From Alteromonadaceae bacterium Bs31 (lineage in GTDB: Bacteria; Pseudomonadota; Gammaproteobacteria; Pseudomonadales; Cellvibrionaceae): a stretch of 64,000 nt of DNA. A program made the position numbers and the translations under genes. Below are positions 44,603 to 54,051 of the stretch, piece after piece. Every line of letters begins with the position of its first letter. Within the stretch, counting starts at the first letter, position 1. Under the pieces are notes generated by a model. The model saw only the letters and a program-made list of their open reading frames with translations, was not told where the DNA came from and did not search any database. The stretch lies in NCBI GenBank assembly GCA_900177435.1, contig FXAI01000001.1, positions 683,361 through 747,360 on the forward strand, read 5' to 3'.

Positions 44603-45068
44603 GCAGCCTTATCTGGCTCAGGTAAAAGCCTGAGCACAGCCGTCTGGTTTTTTCGAGCCAGGCGGCGAGCCTTAATAACAGAGCTCGCAAGACAAGTGAC
44701 AAGGATGGGGATACTTTAAACACATGCATTTATTACACAGAGAAGAGTGAGAAATATCACACCTTCGTTTGCGCTCCAGCATAAGTTGATCCGCTTCAAT
44801 ATCCATTCAGTCATAAGTGTATCTCGCGCTTGCAGCACTAGGAGTGCAGGCGCAAGAATGGCATAATAGCGCTCCGTTTTAGGGAGTGCCTGAATATACC
44901 GGGGTCATTCTAAGTTTTACCCGGTCATCTTGAAGCCGTTCCAAGCGGCAACCATCAAAGAACTAGTCTCGGGAACCGAAGAACAGATCTTCCCTAAGTA
45001 TGCTGGCCACAACCAGTAAAAGCTACAAAGCCCCGTTTGGGGTTTTGAACGTTATGTAGAGGATAAAA
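44603..45068. other. Leader/promoter region of serC
   Basis: A GCTCAGG/CCTGAGC hairpin (44616-44635) followed by a GGTTTTTTC stretch probably ends the MFS transcript. CATAATAGCGC at 44862 resembles a -10 box with GC-rich discriminator. ACCGGG/CCCGGT (44898-44925) is a possible leader hairpin. A 19-codon frame (45000-45059) spans the terminator-like hairpin described next. Confidence 0.4.
45027..45046 (+). terminator. Terminator-like hairpin just before serC (possible attenuator)
   Basis: AAAGCCCC pairs with GGGGTTTT around GTTT, ending in a T-run 23 bp before the serC ATG. Its place inside the leader, after the likely promoter, means it would stop transcription before serC unless bypassed. 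Confidence 0.5.
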
Positions 45069-46184
45069 ATGCAACCGCAAGCTAAACCTAACAATCCCAA
45101 CTTTTCTTCTGGCCCCTGTAGCAAGCGACCTGGTTACAGCGTAGATGCGCTTGATTTGGCTACCTTGGGGCGATCGCACCGCTCCTCCATTGGAAAGAAA
45201 GTGCTGCAGCAGGTGTGTTCGCAAACCGCCCAGGTGCTAGGTTTGCCTGAGGGTTACAGAGTGGGTGTGGTAGCCGGTTCCGATACCGGTGCAATGGAAA
45301 TGGCTATGTGGTCCATGTTGGGTGCTCGTGGTGTAGATGTTTTAGCCTGGGAGTCTTTCGGCTCCGGTTGGGTTACTGATATCACCAAGCAGCTCAAGCT
45401 GGAAGATGTCTCCGTGCGAGAAGCGGGTTACGGTTCCTTACCCGATTTGACCAGTGTTGATTTCAACAATGATGTTGTATTCACCTGGAACGGCACAACA
45501 TCCGGCGTAAAAGTGCCGGATGGTAACTGGATTCCAGATGATAGAGCGGGCCTGACTATTTGTGATGCCACATCAGCGGTATTCGCAATGGACGTCGCTT
45601 GGGAGAAACTGGATGTAGTTACCTACAGTTGGCAGAAAGTATTAGGGGGGGAGGGTGCTCATGGCATGTTGATCCTTAGCCCGCGAGCAGTAGAGCGTTT
45701 GGAGAGCTATACACCGGCCTGGCCAATGCCGAAGTTATTTCGCATGACTAAGGGCGGCTCTTTAATCGAGGGTATTTTTAAAGGAGCAACTATCAACACA
45801 CCGTCCATGCTCTGTGTAGCTGACTATCTGGATGCTTTGAACTGGGTTGAAAGCCTCGGTGGTGTATCTGCTGCTATTAAGAAATCTCAGGCTAACCTCG
45901 CCGTTATCGAAAAATTTGTCAGCGAAAACGACTGGATTGATTTTCTTGCTGCGTCCCCGAATATCCGTTCCAACACCAGCGTCTGCCTAACTCTTAAGGC
46001 TGAGCCGGAGCAGGTAAAAGCCATTGTTAAATTACTGGATACTGAAGCGGTAGCTTATGACATTGGTGCCTATCGAGATGCGCCTGCAGGTATGAGAATC
46101 TGGGCGGGTGCAACGGTAGAAGCAACAGATTTGGAGTTGTTAATGCCCTGGTTGAGCTGGGCTTATGCGCAGGTTTGCCAATAG
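45069..46184 (+). CDS. serC: Phosphoserine aminotransferase (alphaproteobacterial/archaeal type)
   Basis: PLP enzyme converting 3-phosphohydroxypyruvate to phosphoserine. It begins [30 protein letters not shown] and has the PLP lysine K190 in [15 protein letters not shown]. These features belong to the SerC subfamily found in Alphaproteobacteria and Methanosarcina rather than the E. coli-type SerC, whose start is FNFSAGPAMLP. 371 residues is normal for it. serA follows after 264 bp, so the first two serine-pathway steps lie together. Confidence 0.9.
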   Translation: MQPQAKPNNPNFSSGPCSKRPGYSVDALDLATLGRSHRSSIGKKVLQQVCSQTAQVLGLPEGYRVGVVAGSDTGAMEMAMWSMLGARGVDVLAWESFGSGWVTDITKQLKLEDVSVREAGYGSLPDLTSVDFNNDVVFTWNGTTSGVKVPDGNWIPDDRAGLTICDATSAVFAMDVAWEKLDVVTYSWQKVLGGEGAHGMLILSPRAVERLESYTPAWPMPKLFRMTKGGSLIEGIFKGATINTPSMLCVADYLDALNWVESLGGVSAAIKKSQANLAVIEKFVSENDWIDFLAASPNIRSNTSVCLTLKAEPEQVKAIVKLLDTEAVAYDIGAYRDAPAGMRIWAGATVEATDLELLMPWLSWAYAQVCQ

Positions 46185-46448
46185 CCTGTAAATCAGCGAG
46201 TTGGGAAATTAAAAAGACCCTGGTGCTGAGCCCAGGGCCGAATCGAAGAAACAAGGTTTTACCTCGCAGTAAAAAGGTCTCGGACCTTCATATAGCTTGG
46301 TGCTTTCTAAAAAGCAAAAATAAGGCCAGAAAAAAATATTATTGTTATCAACAACTTAGCGTCGGCCAAAAGTTCAGATGTTAAATAATCTGACAGAAAA
46401 AACAACAAAGGCTCACGGACAACGAAATCGATCACTAGAAGGTGCAAC

Positions 46449-47627
46449 ATGTATCAAATTAGAACCTACAACAAAATTTCAGATAAAGGCCTGAGCCGCT
46501 TTCCTAGCGAAAAGTACAGTGTAGGAGAAGATATCGGGCAGCCTGATGCTGTTTTGCTGCGCAGCCAAAAACTTCACAATGAAGCCTTACCTGAGAGTGT
46601 TATGGCTGTTGCTCGCGCAGGTGCGGGAGTTAACAACGTACCTGTTGAGGAATACACGCAAAAGGGTGTTGTGGTATTTAACACACCAGGAGCAAACGCT
46701 AACGCCGTTAAAGAGCTTGTGCTCGCGGGCATGTTACTTAGTTCCCGTGGCATTATGCAGGGGCGTGACTTTGTGGGTGGCTTGGGCCATATGTCTGATT
46801 CGGGTGAAATGTCCAAACTGTTGGAGGCCGAAAAGAAAAATTTTGCCGGCAGTGAGCTGGCAGGTAAAACCCTCGGTATTGTCGGCTTGGGCGCCATCGG
46901 CTCCATGGTTGCTGAAGCTGCACTTGCCTTGGATATGAATGTAGTGGGTTTTGACCCCGCGCTGTCGGTTGAAGCAGCATGGCGCTTACCCAGCGAGGTT
47001 GGCCGCAAAGAGAGTTTGCAGGCACTGCTGGGGGAAATAGATTATTTGTCACTGCATGTGCCAGCCATTGAGCCCACCAAAGGCATGATCAATGCGGAAG
47101 CGCTTGCACTGATGAAACCCGGTGCTGCAATAATGAACTTTGCTCGCGATGCCATCGTTGTAGCCGAAGATGTTGTGGCGGCTCTGAATGCAGGTAAGCT
47201 GAGACAATATGTGTGCGACTTTCCTGAGCCTTGTCTAATAGGCCATGAAAAGGTTATTGCTTTGCCGCATATTGGTGCTAGTACCGCAGAAGCTGAAGAG
47301 AACTGTGCTGTCATGGCCGTAAATCAGCTAAGGGATTATCTGGAGTTTGGCAACATTAAGAACTCTGTAAACTTTCCTGCCGCGAGTATGGGGCCGCTAA
47401 CAGGAGGTTGCCGCTTAACCTTTACCAACGAAAACGTCGCGGGCGTGCTGGGTAATGTGCTCTCAGTTTTTGCTGAAAATGATGTGAACGTCATCGATAT
47501 GATGAATAAGAGCCGAAACGATGTGGCGTACAATATCCTGGATTTCGATGCCCGCCCAAGCGATTCCGTGATAGAAGCCGTGCGAAGTGTTGAGCATGTG
47601 ACGTCACTGCGTATTATCTGCGGCTAG
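46449..47627 (+). CDS. serA: D-3-phosphoglycerate dehydrogenase
   Basis: First step of serine synthesis: 3-phosphoglycerate + NAD to 3-phosphohydroxypyruvate. RSQKLHNEALP and AVARAGAGVNNVPVEEYTQKGVVVFNTPGANANAVKEL are substrate-domain motifs. LGIVGLGAIGSMVAEAA binds NAD, and catalytic Arg/Glu/His lie in NFARDAIV, DFPEP and ALPHIGASTAEAE. A C-terminal ACT domain (about 320-392, VLSVFAENDVNVIDMMNKSRNDVAYNILDF) suggests serine feedback control. 392 residues is a short SerA form. It is preceded by a weak AGAAGGTG ribosome site. Confidence 0.92.
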   Translation: MYQIRTYNKISDKGLSRFPSEKYSVGEDIGQPDAVLLRSQKLHNEALPESVMAVARAGAGVNNVPVEEYTQKGVVVFNTPGANANAVKELVLAGMLLSSRGIMQGRDFVGGLGHMSDSGEMSKLLEAEKKNFAGSELAGKTLGIVGLGAIGSMVAEAALALDMNVVGFDPALSVEAAWRLPSEVGRKESLQALLGEIDYLSLHVPAIEPTKGMINAEALALMKPGAAIMNFARDAIVVAEDVVAALNAGKLRQYVCDFPEPCLIGHEKVIALPHIGASTAEAEENCAVMAVNQLRDYLEFGNIKNSVNFPAASMGPLTGGCRLTFTNENVAGVLGNVLSVFAENDVNVIDMMNKSRNDVAYNILDFDARPSDSVIEAVRSVEHVTSLRIICG

Positions 47628-47647
47628 AGGATGTTATGCCCAAGGCA

Positions 47648-47675
47648 TTGCATTATCTTGTAAAAACCGGATAAT
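47648..47675 (+). promoter_or_regulatory. Probable promoter of the SRP RNA gene
   Basis: TTGCAT (47648-47653) and GATAAT (47670-47675) with 16-bp spacing, followed by a GCGC discriminator. It starts 20 bp after serA. A start near 47682 would give a leader of about 32 nt containing a CCGGCG/CGCCGG hairpin (47685-47705) before the mature RNA. Confidence 0.5.
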
Positions 47676-47713
47676 GCGCTCCCCCGGCGGGCTATGTTTC
47701 GCCGGTTTTCAAT

Positions 47714-47828
47714 GGTGGCCCAATCTGGTCCCCCCGCAACAGTTCGCTGTGAACTCCGCCAGGTCCGGAAGGAAGCAACGGTAGCAGTACAATTGTGTGC
47801 CGGGGTGTGGCTGGGTTGGGTCCCCTCC
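47714..47828 (+). ncRNA. ffs: 4.5S signal recognition particle RNA
   Basis: RNA of the bacterial signal recognition particle that binds Ffh and targets membrane proteins. The diagnostic apical loop GGTCCGGAAGGAAGCA lies at 47762-47778, with the asymmetric and symmetric internal loops on its flanks (CGCC/ACGG; GCAACAG; GTGTGCCGGGG). The ends pair through CCCAA/TTGGG and outer G/C runs, giving about 115 nt as in E. coli (114). Exact ends are estimated from pairing. Confidence 0.94.
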
Positions 47829-47951
47829 AATATAGAAGACTTCACACTCTCCGCTGCACAAATCGCACAATTCATTGGGCTTGGGCCTTGCTTACTACTA
47901 TACCTTTATAGGTATCATGACGTTTCACGCGCGTCTTGCTAAGGAAGATAA

Positions 47952-49724
47952 GTGCTTGTGTTGAATCTCAGCAAAAAACAGAAAATTCGTATTAAGCACA
48001 CCATGCTGGCGATAGCTGGCGGATTACTGCTTACCGTGGCCTTGTTTTACGCAAACTTTGTTAACCTTACTTTTATCAGTCTGCCAACCTTGGTGTTGTC
48101 TGTGACGGTATTCTGGACGGTTAACTTTGCCATATTGGCTGCGCTTTTCAGCGGTTTTAATGAGCGTTTGTCCGACCCATCCCTCAGCCTTGTTCAGATG
48201 TACTGGGCAAGTACTGCCGCGCTGTTGGGCTTTTTAGTTTCGCACGAGCTCGATACGCTTTTCTATTTACTTCTGTTGGTGATCACTGTTTTTGGTATTT
48301 TCCGGGTAGCTGTAGTTAAGTTTCAAATATTGTGCTTTTACATCGTACTAATGTTACTTGTCACAATTTTAGCTCGGCACCATTATTTCTTTCGTGAAAG
48401 TATACTTGTGAACGACCTTATCCTTTGGTCAACCTTCTGCTTTTGTACCGCCATCCTTATGTCGATTTGTAGCTCAATAATGCTATTGAGAGCGCGGTTG
48501 AGGGAGAAAAATGAGCAGTTACAGCAGGCACTGGAAATTAAAAGCCTTTTTCTCGCGAATATGAGTCATGAAATTCGTACTCCAATGAACGGGGTATTAG
48601 GAATGCTGGAGCTCAGTTTGCTGGGCGAGTTGGACAGCAAAACAAAAAATCAACTGAAGATCGCAAAAAATAGCGCAACCAGCTTACTCCGGATACTTAA
48701 CGATATACTCGATTTTTCAAAAATTGAAGCGGGTAAATTGCTTATTGAGGAGGACGAATTTGATCTGCAGCTGCTATTGAGAGCTGTGCATGTGAGCTTT
48801 GCTCAAGCGCTTGAGGAAAAGGGCCTTGGATACGAACTAAGCGTTGCAGCGTCGGTGCCGGATATAATTAAAAGTGACCAAACCCGCCTGAAACAGATTT
48901 TAATAAACCTCATAGGGAACGCGATAAAATTTACGCCTAAAGGCAAGATAGAGATCCGGGTGAATACTGAGCCCACAGGCTGTGAGCCCGGTGGCATATC
49001 GTCTGACAATAAGGAGCTCCTGCCTGATAGTAGCGAGCGTATTGAATTGCATATTAGCGTGAGCGATAGCGGTATTGGGATAGAAAAAGATAAGCTTGAC
49101 CATCTTTTCGATTCCTTCACTCAGGCAGACCCTACAACAACGCGCAACTATGGCGGTACCGGGCTTGGTCTAGCTATTACTAAAGAGTTATGCGAATTAT
49201 TGAATGGTGGCATAAGTGCTACCAGCAGGGAGGGCAAGGGTAGCGTTTTTAACTTTTGGATTAGCGTAGAAAGCCCAAAAATACCGAAGGTTTCTCTTGC
49301 CTCTGAGAGTAAAAGCGAGCGTGCGCAATACAGTTTTGCAGGTAAACGCTTACTGGTTGTTGAAGACAATCCTGCGAATCAGGAATTAATACTGCATACC
49401 ATGGAGCCTTTAGGGGCTGATATTGAGCTCGCAAGTAACGGTGCCGAGGCATTGGGCATTCTTAGTATGGCGAGTGAGCGAAGAGTAAATTTTGATGCAG
49501 TAATGATGGACTGCCAAATGCCAGTAATGGATGGTTTTGAGGCCTGTAAGAAAATACGTTCTACCGAGAGACTGGGGCGCTTATCTAAAATACCAATTAT
49601 TGCCATTACTGCTTCTGCCATGGACGGCGACAAAGAAAAATGCCTGCAGGCGGGTATGAATGATTACCTTACCAAGCCTCTTAACCTGGATCTATTAAAG
49701 GAAACCTTGCATAAATGGCTTTAG
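47952..49724 (+). CDS. Hybrid sensor histidine kinase
   Basis: 590 residues: an N-terminal membrane region with about six helices (15-185) lacking a large periplasmic domain, a coiled linker (185-200), a HisKA domain with H206 in MSHEIRTPMNGV, and a HATPase domain (NLIGNAIKFTPKG; DSGIGIEKDKLDHLF; GGTGLGLAI). A receiver domain (about 460-590) follows with phosphoacceptor D520 in VMMDCQMPVMDG and a TKPLN lysine loop. The signal is probably membrane-linked or intracellular. There is no HPt domain, so a separate phosphotransfer protein is expected. The start is GTG at 47952 with AAGGAAG upstream. Confidence 0.92.
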   Translation: MLVLNLSKKQKIRIKHTMLAIAGGLLLTVALFYANFVNLTFISLPTLVLSVTVFWTVNFAILAALFSGFNERLSDPSLSLVQMYWASTAALLGFLVSHELDTLFYLLLLVITVFGIFRVAVVKFQILCFYIVLMLLVTILARHHYFFRESILVNDLILWSTFCFCTAILMSICSSIMLLRARLREKNEQLQQALEIKSLFLANMSHEIRTPMNGVLGMLELSLLGELDSKTKNQLKIAKNSATSLLRILNDILDFSKIEAGKLLIEEDEFDLQLLLRAVHVSFAQALEEKGLGYELSVAASVPDIIKSDQTRLKQILINLIGNAIKFTPKGKIEIRVNTEPTGCEPGGISSDNKELLPDSSERIELHISVSDSGIGIEKDKLDHLFDSFTQADPTTTRNYGGTGLGLAITKELCELLNGGISATSREGKGSVFNFWISVESPKIPKVSLASESKSERAQYSFAGKRLLVVEDNPANQELILHTMEPLGADIELASNGAEALGILSMASERRVNFDAVMMDCQMPVMDGFEACKKIRSTERLGRLSKIPIIAITASAMDGDKEKCLQAGMNDYLTKPLNLDLLKETLHKWL

Positions 49725-49806
49725 TTTTTACAGCTTGAACTTCAGATGTTTAGATCAAATAGAGAGGGTATGAGCGCTCAAACCCCCTCACGCCTCAAGG
49801 TGAAAA

Positions 49807-51867
49807 TTAAAAGTAAACACGATAAGTTAATGCTGGTTGAATCCCTATACCCTGCGTATCGATGGTTTCCACTTTGTCTCCCGGGGCGCTAACCTTGTCG
49901 TAGTCCAGGCTTCGTTCGCTGATATTCGAGTAGTTAAGTGCATTGATGATGTCGAGAATAATAGCCGACTCTTTTCCAAACGTTGTTGTGTCCCACTGCA
50001 TACGTATGTCCAGTCGATTGTAGAAGGGCAGTCGATTGGAAAATGCTTCGCCGTATATGGGTAGCACACTGTCTTCGAACCAAGGGTTTTCCTGTACACC
50101 TGTTATAGGCGTGTAGGCTTTACCGCTGCGCACAGACCAGCGCCATCCAATATTGAATTTTTCTCTCATCTGGTAGTTCATTACCCAGTTAGCAATCACC
50201 GGGGTATCGAGGAAGTATTCTTTGGTATCGTCAGTGGCCAGGTTGGTACGATTGCTTTCACTAAAGCTCAATGCAAACCAGCCCCACCATTTATCCGTGC
50301 GGTTTTTGTTTAACATGATGTCTACACCACGAGCTTCACCCTCTGTTTCGTTTACGTAGCGCAGCTCATTGGTGTCCTCTTCTGCTGGAACCGCACGTGG
50401 CAGGTTTTGCAGTTCCTTGTAATAGGCTTCCACATTTACGCTCCATCCGTTGCCGAGCTCTTGCTCGACACCGACCGTATAGTGATCTGCGGAAGGTGAT
50501 TTAAGCTCAGGATTTCCAGTTTGCGGTAAAACTGTTTCCAGATCGGGAAAGCGGTTGTAGCTGCCAGCTTTTACACTGAATGTGGTTCTTTCTGCCAGCT
50601 TCCAGTGAGCTGCAGCGCGGGGGTGTACAAACTCCTCATCGGTGTAGTCGTTGTGCTGGTATTGCACACCCAGGTCGAACACAAGCGATTCAGTTGGCAT
50701 CCAGCTACTGTCCACATAATGTGAGCTTTCCACCACATTTAGGGTGATTTTTTCTTCCAGTGTGCCTGCGCGCTTCAAGTCGCAATCCGGATCGAATTCG
50801 GTACACACAAATAGCAGTGAATCCACTTCATAGCGCCAGTCGTGATCGGTGTATTGGCTACCCACTCTCACCCGAAATTGCTCACCCACTGGAATACTCA
50901 ACATGCCCTTCACTGTACTCTGAGCATTTTCTGCTTCTTGAGAATAATCTGCGCCCCAATACAGGTTTTCCTGATCGTTAAGCAGGCTGTAACCCAGCTT
51001 CCACTCCGTGCCGCTATCGCCAAAGTATTCCCACAAAGCGCTAGCGCCGTTATATTTCTCTTCCAGCCTTGCATCGCCTTCGAAATCCGGGTTACTGCGC
51101 ACAAAATCGGCTTCTTCCGTAAGTACCGCTTCTATGTTGTCCATCGCCCCGTTTGCGGATATAGACAGGCGATGATTATCGCTACTGTTCCAAGTGTATT
51201 TTGCCTGGTAGTCAGTTTCTTTCGGAACTTCTGTAATTTCAATGCCATCGTCCGACAAGTCTTCGCCAGCAACAAATAAATCGAGCAAGCTTCGACGGGC
51301 AGATACGAAAAAGGCTGAATTTTCAGTTAGGCCACTCTCCACAAAAATACCAGAACGCAACATCGAGAAGTCTACAACGGCCTGCAGGTCCTGGTTTTTT
51401 GGCTCTCGTAGTTTTACATCAAATACAGCCCCTGTGGCCCCGCTATACTCCGGCCCGAAGCCTGCAGAGTGCATTTGGAAATCATGAAGGATGAATTCAC
51501 TAAAAACAGAGACACCAAATTCATGGAAAATGTAGCTGGCGGGCATAAAGTCCACCACGAAAACATTGTCCGCCGGGCTTGAGCCACGAACAGCCGGTTC
51601 CTGGCTTTCGGAGTAAGAGACGCCCGGTAGAGCGAAAATGGCGCCCAGAGGGTCTCCCATTGCGCCAGCGGTTTCCACTAGCTTTTCTGCATCCTCGGTG
51701 ATAATGGTGTAATCACCCGTGCGCTGAGCACCAATCACGAGGGTTTCCTCCACTTGCGGGTCTGCCTGTGATTCTTGCACCCCTTCGGTATTTTGTTCTG
51801 CGGCCAAGGCCTGTTGCATGGCGAGGCAGGTTAAGAGAAGCGTAGTACTCCTGAAACGACTATTCAT
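49807..51867 (-). CDS. TonB-dependent receptor
   Basis: Outer-membrane active transporter. Signal peptide residues 1-23 (ALAA cleavage). A TonB-box-like EETLVIG lies around 40-46. The plug domain (about 60-170) has LPGVSYSESQEPAVRGSSPADNVFVVDFMP and GFGPEYSGATGAVFDVKLR, and a beta barrel runs to the C-terminal aromatic strand TYRVYF. At 686 residues it is of medium size. I start at ATG 51867, which has AAGGAC upstream and leaves a proper signal peptide; an upstream in-frame start adds 29 residues. Substrate unknown; siderophore or oligosaccharide are both possible. Divergent from the OmpV-like gene. Confidence 0.9.
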   Translation of the reverse strand: MNSRFRSTTLLLTCLAMQQALAAEQNTEGVQESQADPQVEETLVIGAQRTGDYTIITEDAEKLVETAGAMGDPLGAIFALPGVSYSESQEPAVRGSSPADNVFVVDFMPASYIFHEFGVSVFSEFILHDFQMHSAGFGPEYSGATGAVFDVKLREPKNQDLQAVVDFSMLRSGIFVESGLTENSAFFVSARRSLLDLFVAGEDLSDDGIEITEVPKETDYQAKYTWNSSDNHRLSISANGAMDNIEAVLTEEADFVRSNPDFEGDARLEEKYNGASALWEYFGDSGTEWKLGYSLLNDQENLYWGADYSQEAENAQSTVKGMLSIPVGEQFRVRVGSQYTDHDWRYEVDSLLFVCTEFDPDCDLKRAGTLEEKITLNVVESSHYVDSSWMPTESLVFDLGVQYQHNDYTDEEFVHPRAAAHWKLAERTTFSVKAGSYNRFPDLETVLPQTGNPELKSPSADHYTVGVEQELGNGWSVNVEAYYKELQNLPRAVPAEEDTNELRYVNETEGEARGVDIMLNKNRTDKWWGWFALSFSESNRTNLATDDTKEYFLDTPVIANWVMNYQMREKFNIGWRWSVRSGKAYTPITGVQENPWFEDSVLPIYGEAFSNRLPFYNRLDIRMQWDTTTFGKESAIILDIINALNYSNISERSLDYDKVSAPGDKVETIDTQGIGIQPALTYRVYF

Positions 51868-52090
51868 TTTTGTTGTCCTTTGATGAATAAGTAAAATTTG
51901 TGGAGCTACTATCCCAAAAACGAGGTAAACACCCTGTAACACTCTGTGGCGCATTGTTGCAAGATGTTTCAGTGTTTTGGGCAGGCTAGGCCAAAAATGG
52001 GTCTGGAACGTTCAGTAACATACTGTTACAGGTATAAAATGCGTCATATCGGTTACAATTCAATATCACTAAACTCACTGTCGAACGGTT

Positions 52091-52960
52091 ATGAGAAGTT
52101 CTAAATTTTTAGCAGCTTGTTACCTGGCGCTGTGCACTCCACACTTGGCTCAAGCTGCCGATATAGCCGGTGCTGTACAAAATAACGGTAGAGCTGTCGA
52201 TGAAGACGGCGGTTATTTTGAAATCGGTTTTGCCACGGGTTATTTGCACATGCCCTATGACACCTCGCAGGAGCAAGAAACAGCCGACCTTTTTATTGGT
52301 ATTGATGCTAGCTTCGAATTTCGTAAGAAGGGCTTTTTTACCGAAGTTGTACAAGGTACTCAGGATGGCTTAAACCTCGGCTATACCCTTTGGCACAATA
52401 ATACTTGGGTGGTTGATTTTCTGGCTGCGAGCATGAACCGCTTTTATGACCCGGATTTGGACAACAAAATTAAGCCGGAAGATGACGAAGATACCCGAAA
52501 TAAAAAACTGTATAACAGAAATAGCTTTTATTTGGGAACCGGTTTAAGAATTTCACATTATCTTGACGAATACGTCATACAGTATCGCCTCGTTACCGAC
52601 ACGCTGGATGATAATGGTGTGATCAGTACACTGCGTCTAGGCCGTGGCTGGCAATATCGAAATTGGAATTTTCACTGCATCTTAAGTGCGCAATATACCT
52701 CCGCCAAAACGAATAACTATTGGTTCGGGGTTGAGCAGTGGCAGGCAACAGAAAGGTACCCCGCCTTCAGTCCGGATTCATCACTTTCCTACAGTGCACA
52801 ATTTGGCCTCGCGAAACCGCTTTCAGAAAAATGGGTGGCCAGGTTGTTTACCGGGTGGGAGCAGTACCCAAGTGAAGTCCGTGGAAGTCCATTCGTGGAT
52901 GACAGTGACGGAAGCTACATGGCTTTCACCGTTTCCAGAGTATTTAGTTCGGGGCACTAA
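52091..52960 (+). CDS. MipA/OmpV family outer-membrane protein
   Basis: 289 residues with a signal peptide (1 to about 22, AQAAD) and a small beta barrel ending in an aromatic strand near MAFTVSRVFSSGH. GGYFEIGFATGYLHMPY, the charged loop near residue 140 (DLDNKIKPEDDEDTRNKK), SFYLGTGLRISHYLDEY and LRLGRGWQYRNWNF match the MipA/OmpV family, whose members either scaffold murein synthases or are stress-induced porin-like proteins. It is the first of four same-strand genes (DUF3019, response regulator, kinase) and is 7 bp from the next. Confidence 0.85.
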   Translation: MRSSKFLAACYLALCTPHLAQAADIAGAVQNNGRAVDEDGGYFEIGFATGYLHMPYDTSQEQETADLFIGIDASFEFRKKGFFTEVVQGTQDGLNLGYTLWHNNTWVVDFLAASMNRFYDPDLDNKIKPEDDEDTRNKKLYNRNSFYLGTGLRISHYLDEYVIQYRLVTDTLDDNGVISTLRLGRGWQYRNWNFHCILSAQYTSAKTNNYWFGVEQWQATERYPAFSPDSSLSYSAQFGLAKPLSEKWVARLFTGWEQYPSEVRGSPFVDDSDGSYMAFTVSRVFSSGH

Positions 52961-52967
52961 ATTAGCA

Positions 52968-53363
52968 ATGAAAATTACGCAAGGAATATGGATACCCGCG
53001 TTTATTGCACTACTGGTGCCTATGCTGGCCTACGCGCAGCAAAACGAGGAGCTATTACGTGTGAAGCCTGATCGCTGTATCGCTTTACGACAAGGCCAAT
53101 ATTGCTATCAAAAATTGGAGTTTAGCTGGGCAACATCCGGGGACCAAAAATTTTGTTTGTTAAGCAAAGGCAGAGTGGAGCCTCTGGTGTGTTGGCAGGG
53201 TAAAAAATTAACTTTGTTTGAATACGAATTCAAATCGTCCCAGGACCAGGCCTTCGTATTGATCGAGCTCAGCAGCGGTAAAATCCTGGATGAGGTTGAA
53301 GTGGATGTAGCGTGGGTTTACAAAAGCAGTAAGAAAGTTTCTACCGGTTGGAGGTTGTTTTGA
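52968..53363 (+). CDS. DUF3019 family exported protein
   Basis: 131 residues with a signal peptide (1 to about 23, AYAQ). The mature part carries LRVKPDRCIALRQGQYCYQKLEFSW with paired cysteines, then KFCLLSKGRVEPLVCWQGK with another pair. This is the Cys pattern I associate with DUF3019, a family seen beside OmpV-type proteins and two-component genes in marine gammaproteobacteria. Probably periplasmic, disulfide-bonded. The stop shares its last base with the ATG of the regulator gene, so translation is coupled. Confidence 0.8.
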   Translation: MKITQGIWIPAFIALLVPMLAYAQQNEELLRVKPDRCIALRQGQYCYQKLEFSWATSGDQKFCLLSKGRVEPLVCWQGKKLTLFEYEFKSSQDQAFVLIELSSGKILDEVEVDVAWVYKSSKKVSTGWRLF

Positions 53364-54049
53364 TGGAAAATATATTAGTTGTTGAGGACGACGCTTCGCT
53401 ATCCGAGTGGATATCAGATTACCTCACCGATCACGGTTACCAGGTTACAGTTGCCAACCGCGGCGATACCGCTATTGAGCTAATTGAATCTGATATGCCA
53501 GACCTGGTGTTGCTGGACATTATGCTCCCGGAAAAAGACGGCTTTGAGGTTTGTAAGGAAGTGCGGCGCTTTTACCCGAGCCCAATCTTGATGATGACAG
53601 CATGTAGTGAAGAGAGTGATGAAATCCTCGGGCTGGAACTGGGTGCCGATGACTACATTAATAAGCCTGTGCGCCCGAGGGTGCTGTTGGCTCGGATTAA
53701 GGCATTGTTGCGGCGAAACGACGAGGGCTCCTCACAAACAATGATTCGCAATTTTGGTGCATTAAAAATTGACTCCAAGTCAAAAACAGTGAGCTACGAA
53801 GATGCACCGATTTCCTTAAGTTCTAACGAGTTTGATGTTCTTTGGTTGCTGGCATCGCAAGCGGGCAATGTGGTAAGCCGCACAGAGCTTGTCAGCGAGT
53901 TGCGCGGAATTGAATACGACGGCTTCGACCGCTCTATTGATATTCGTGTTTGTCGCATTCGTAAGAAGCTCAAGGATGACCCGAACAACCCCCGTCGAAT
54001 CAAAACCATCCGAGGTAAAGGTTATCTGTTTACTGAGGATGCCTGGTAA
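53363..54049 (+). CDS. OmpR-family response regulator
   Basis: 228 residues. The receiver domain (1-120) has acidic residues in VVEDD (E8-D10), phosphoacceptor D52 in LVLLDIMLPEKDG, T82 region MMTACS and the NKPVRP lysine. A winged-helix DNA-binding domain (about 130-228) follows, with LSSNEFDVLWLLASQAGNVVSRTEL and SIDIRVCRIRKKLKDDP...IKTIRGKGYLF. ATG 53363 overlaps the DUF3019 stop (TGATG). The cognate kinase starts 2 bp after its stop. Confidence 0.94.
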   Translation: MENILVVEDDASLSEWISDYLTDHGYQVTVANRGDTAIELIESDMPDLVLLDIMLPEKDGFEVCKEVRRFYPSPILMMTACSEESDEILGLELGADDYINKPVRPRVLLARIKALLRRNDEGSSQTMIRNFGALKIDSKSKTVSYEDAPISLSSNEFDVLWLLASQAGNVVSRTELVSELRGIEYDGFDRSIDIRVCRIRKKLKDDPNNPRRIKTIRGKGYLFTEDAW

Positions 54050-54051
54050 AT

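Noticed and set aside
46217-46238. CCCTGG/CCAGGG hairpin after serC as its terminator
   Set aside because: On the plus strand it has no T-run; the U-run lies on the minus strand, where no gene is present. Not called.
47694-47942. 82-codon open frame across the SRP RNA
   Set aside because: The segment is explained by 4.5S RNA with its diagnostic GGTCCGGAAGGAAGCA loop.
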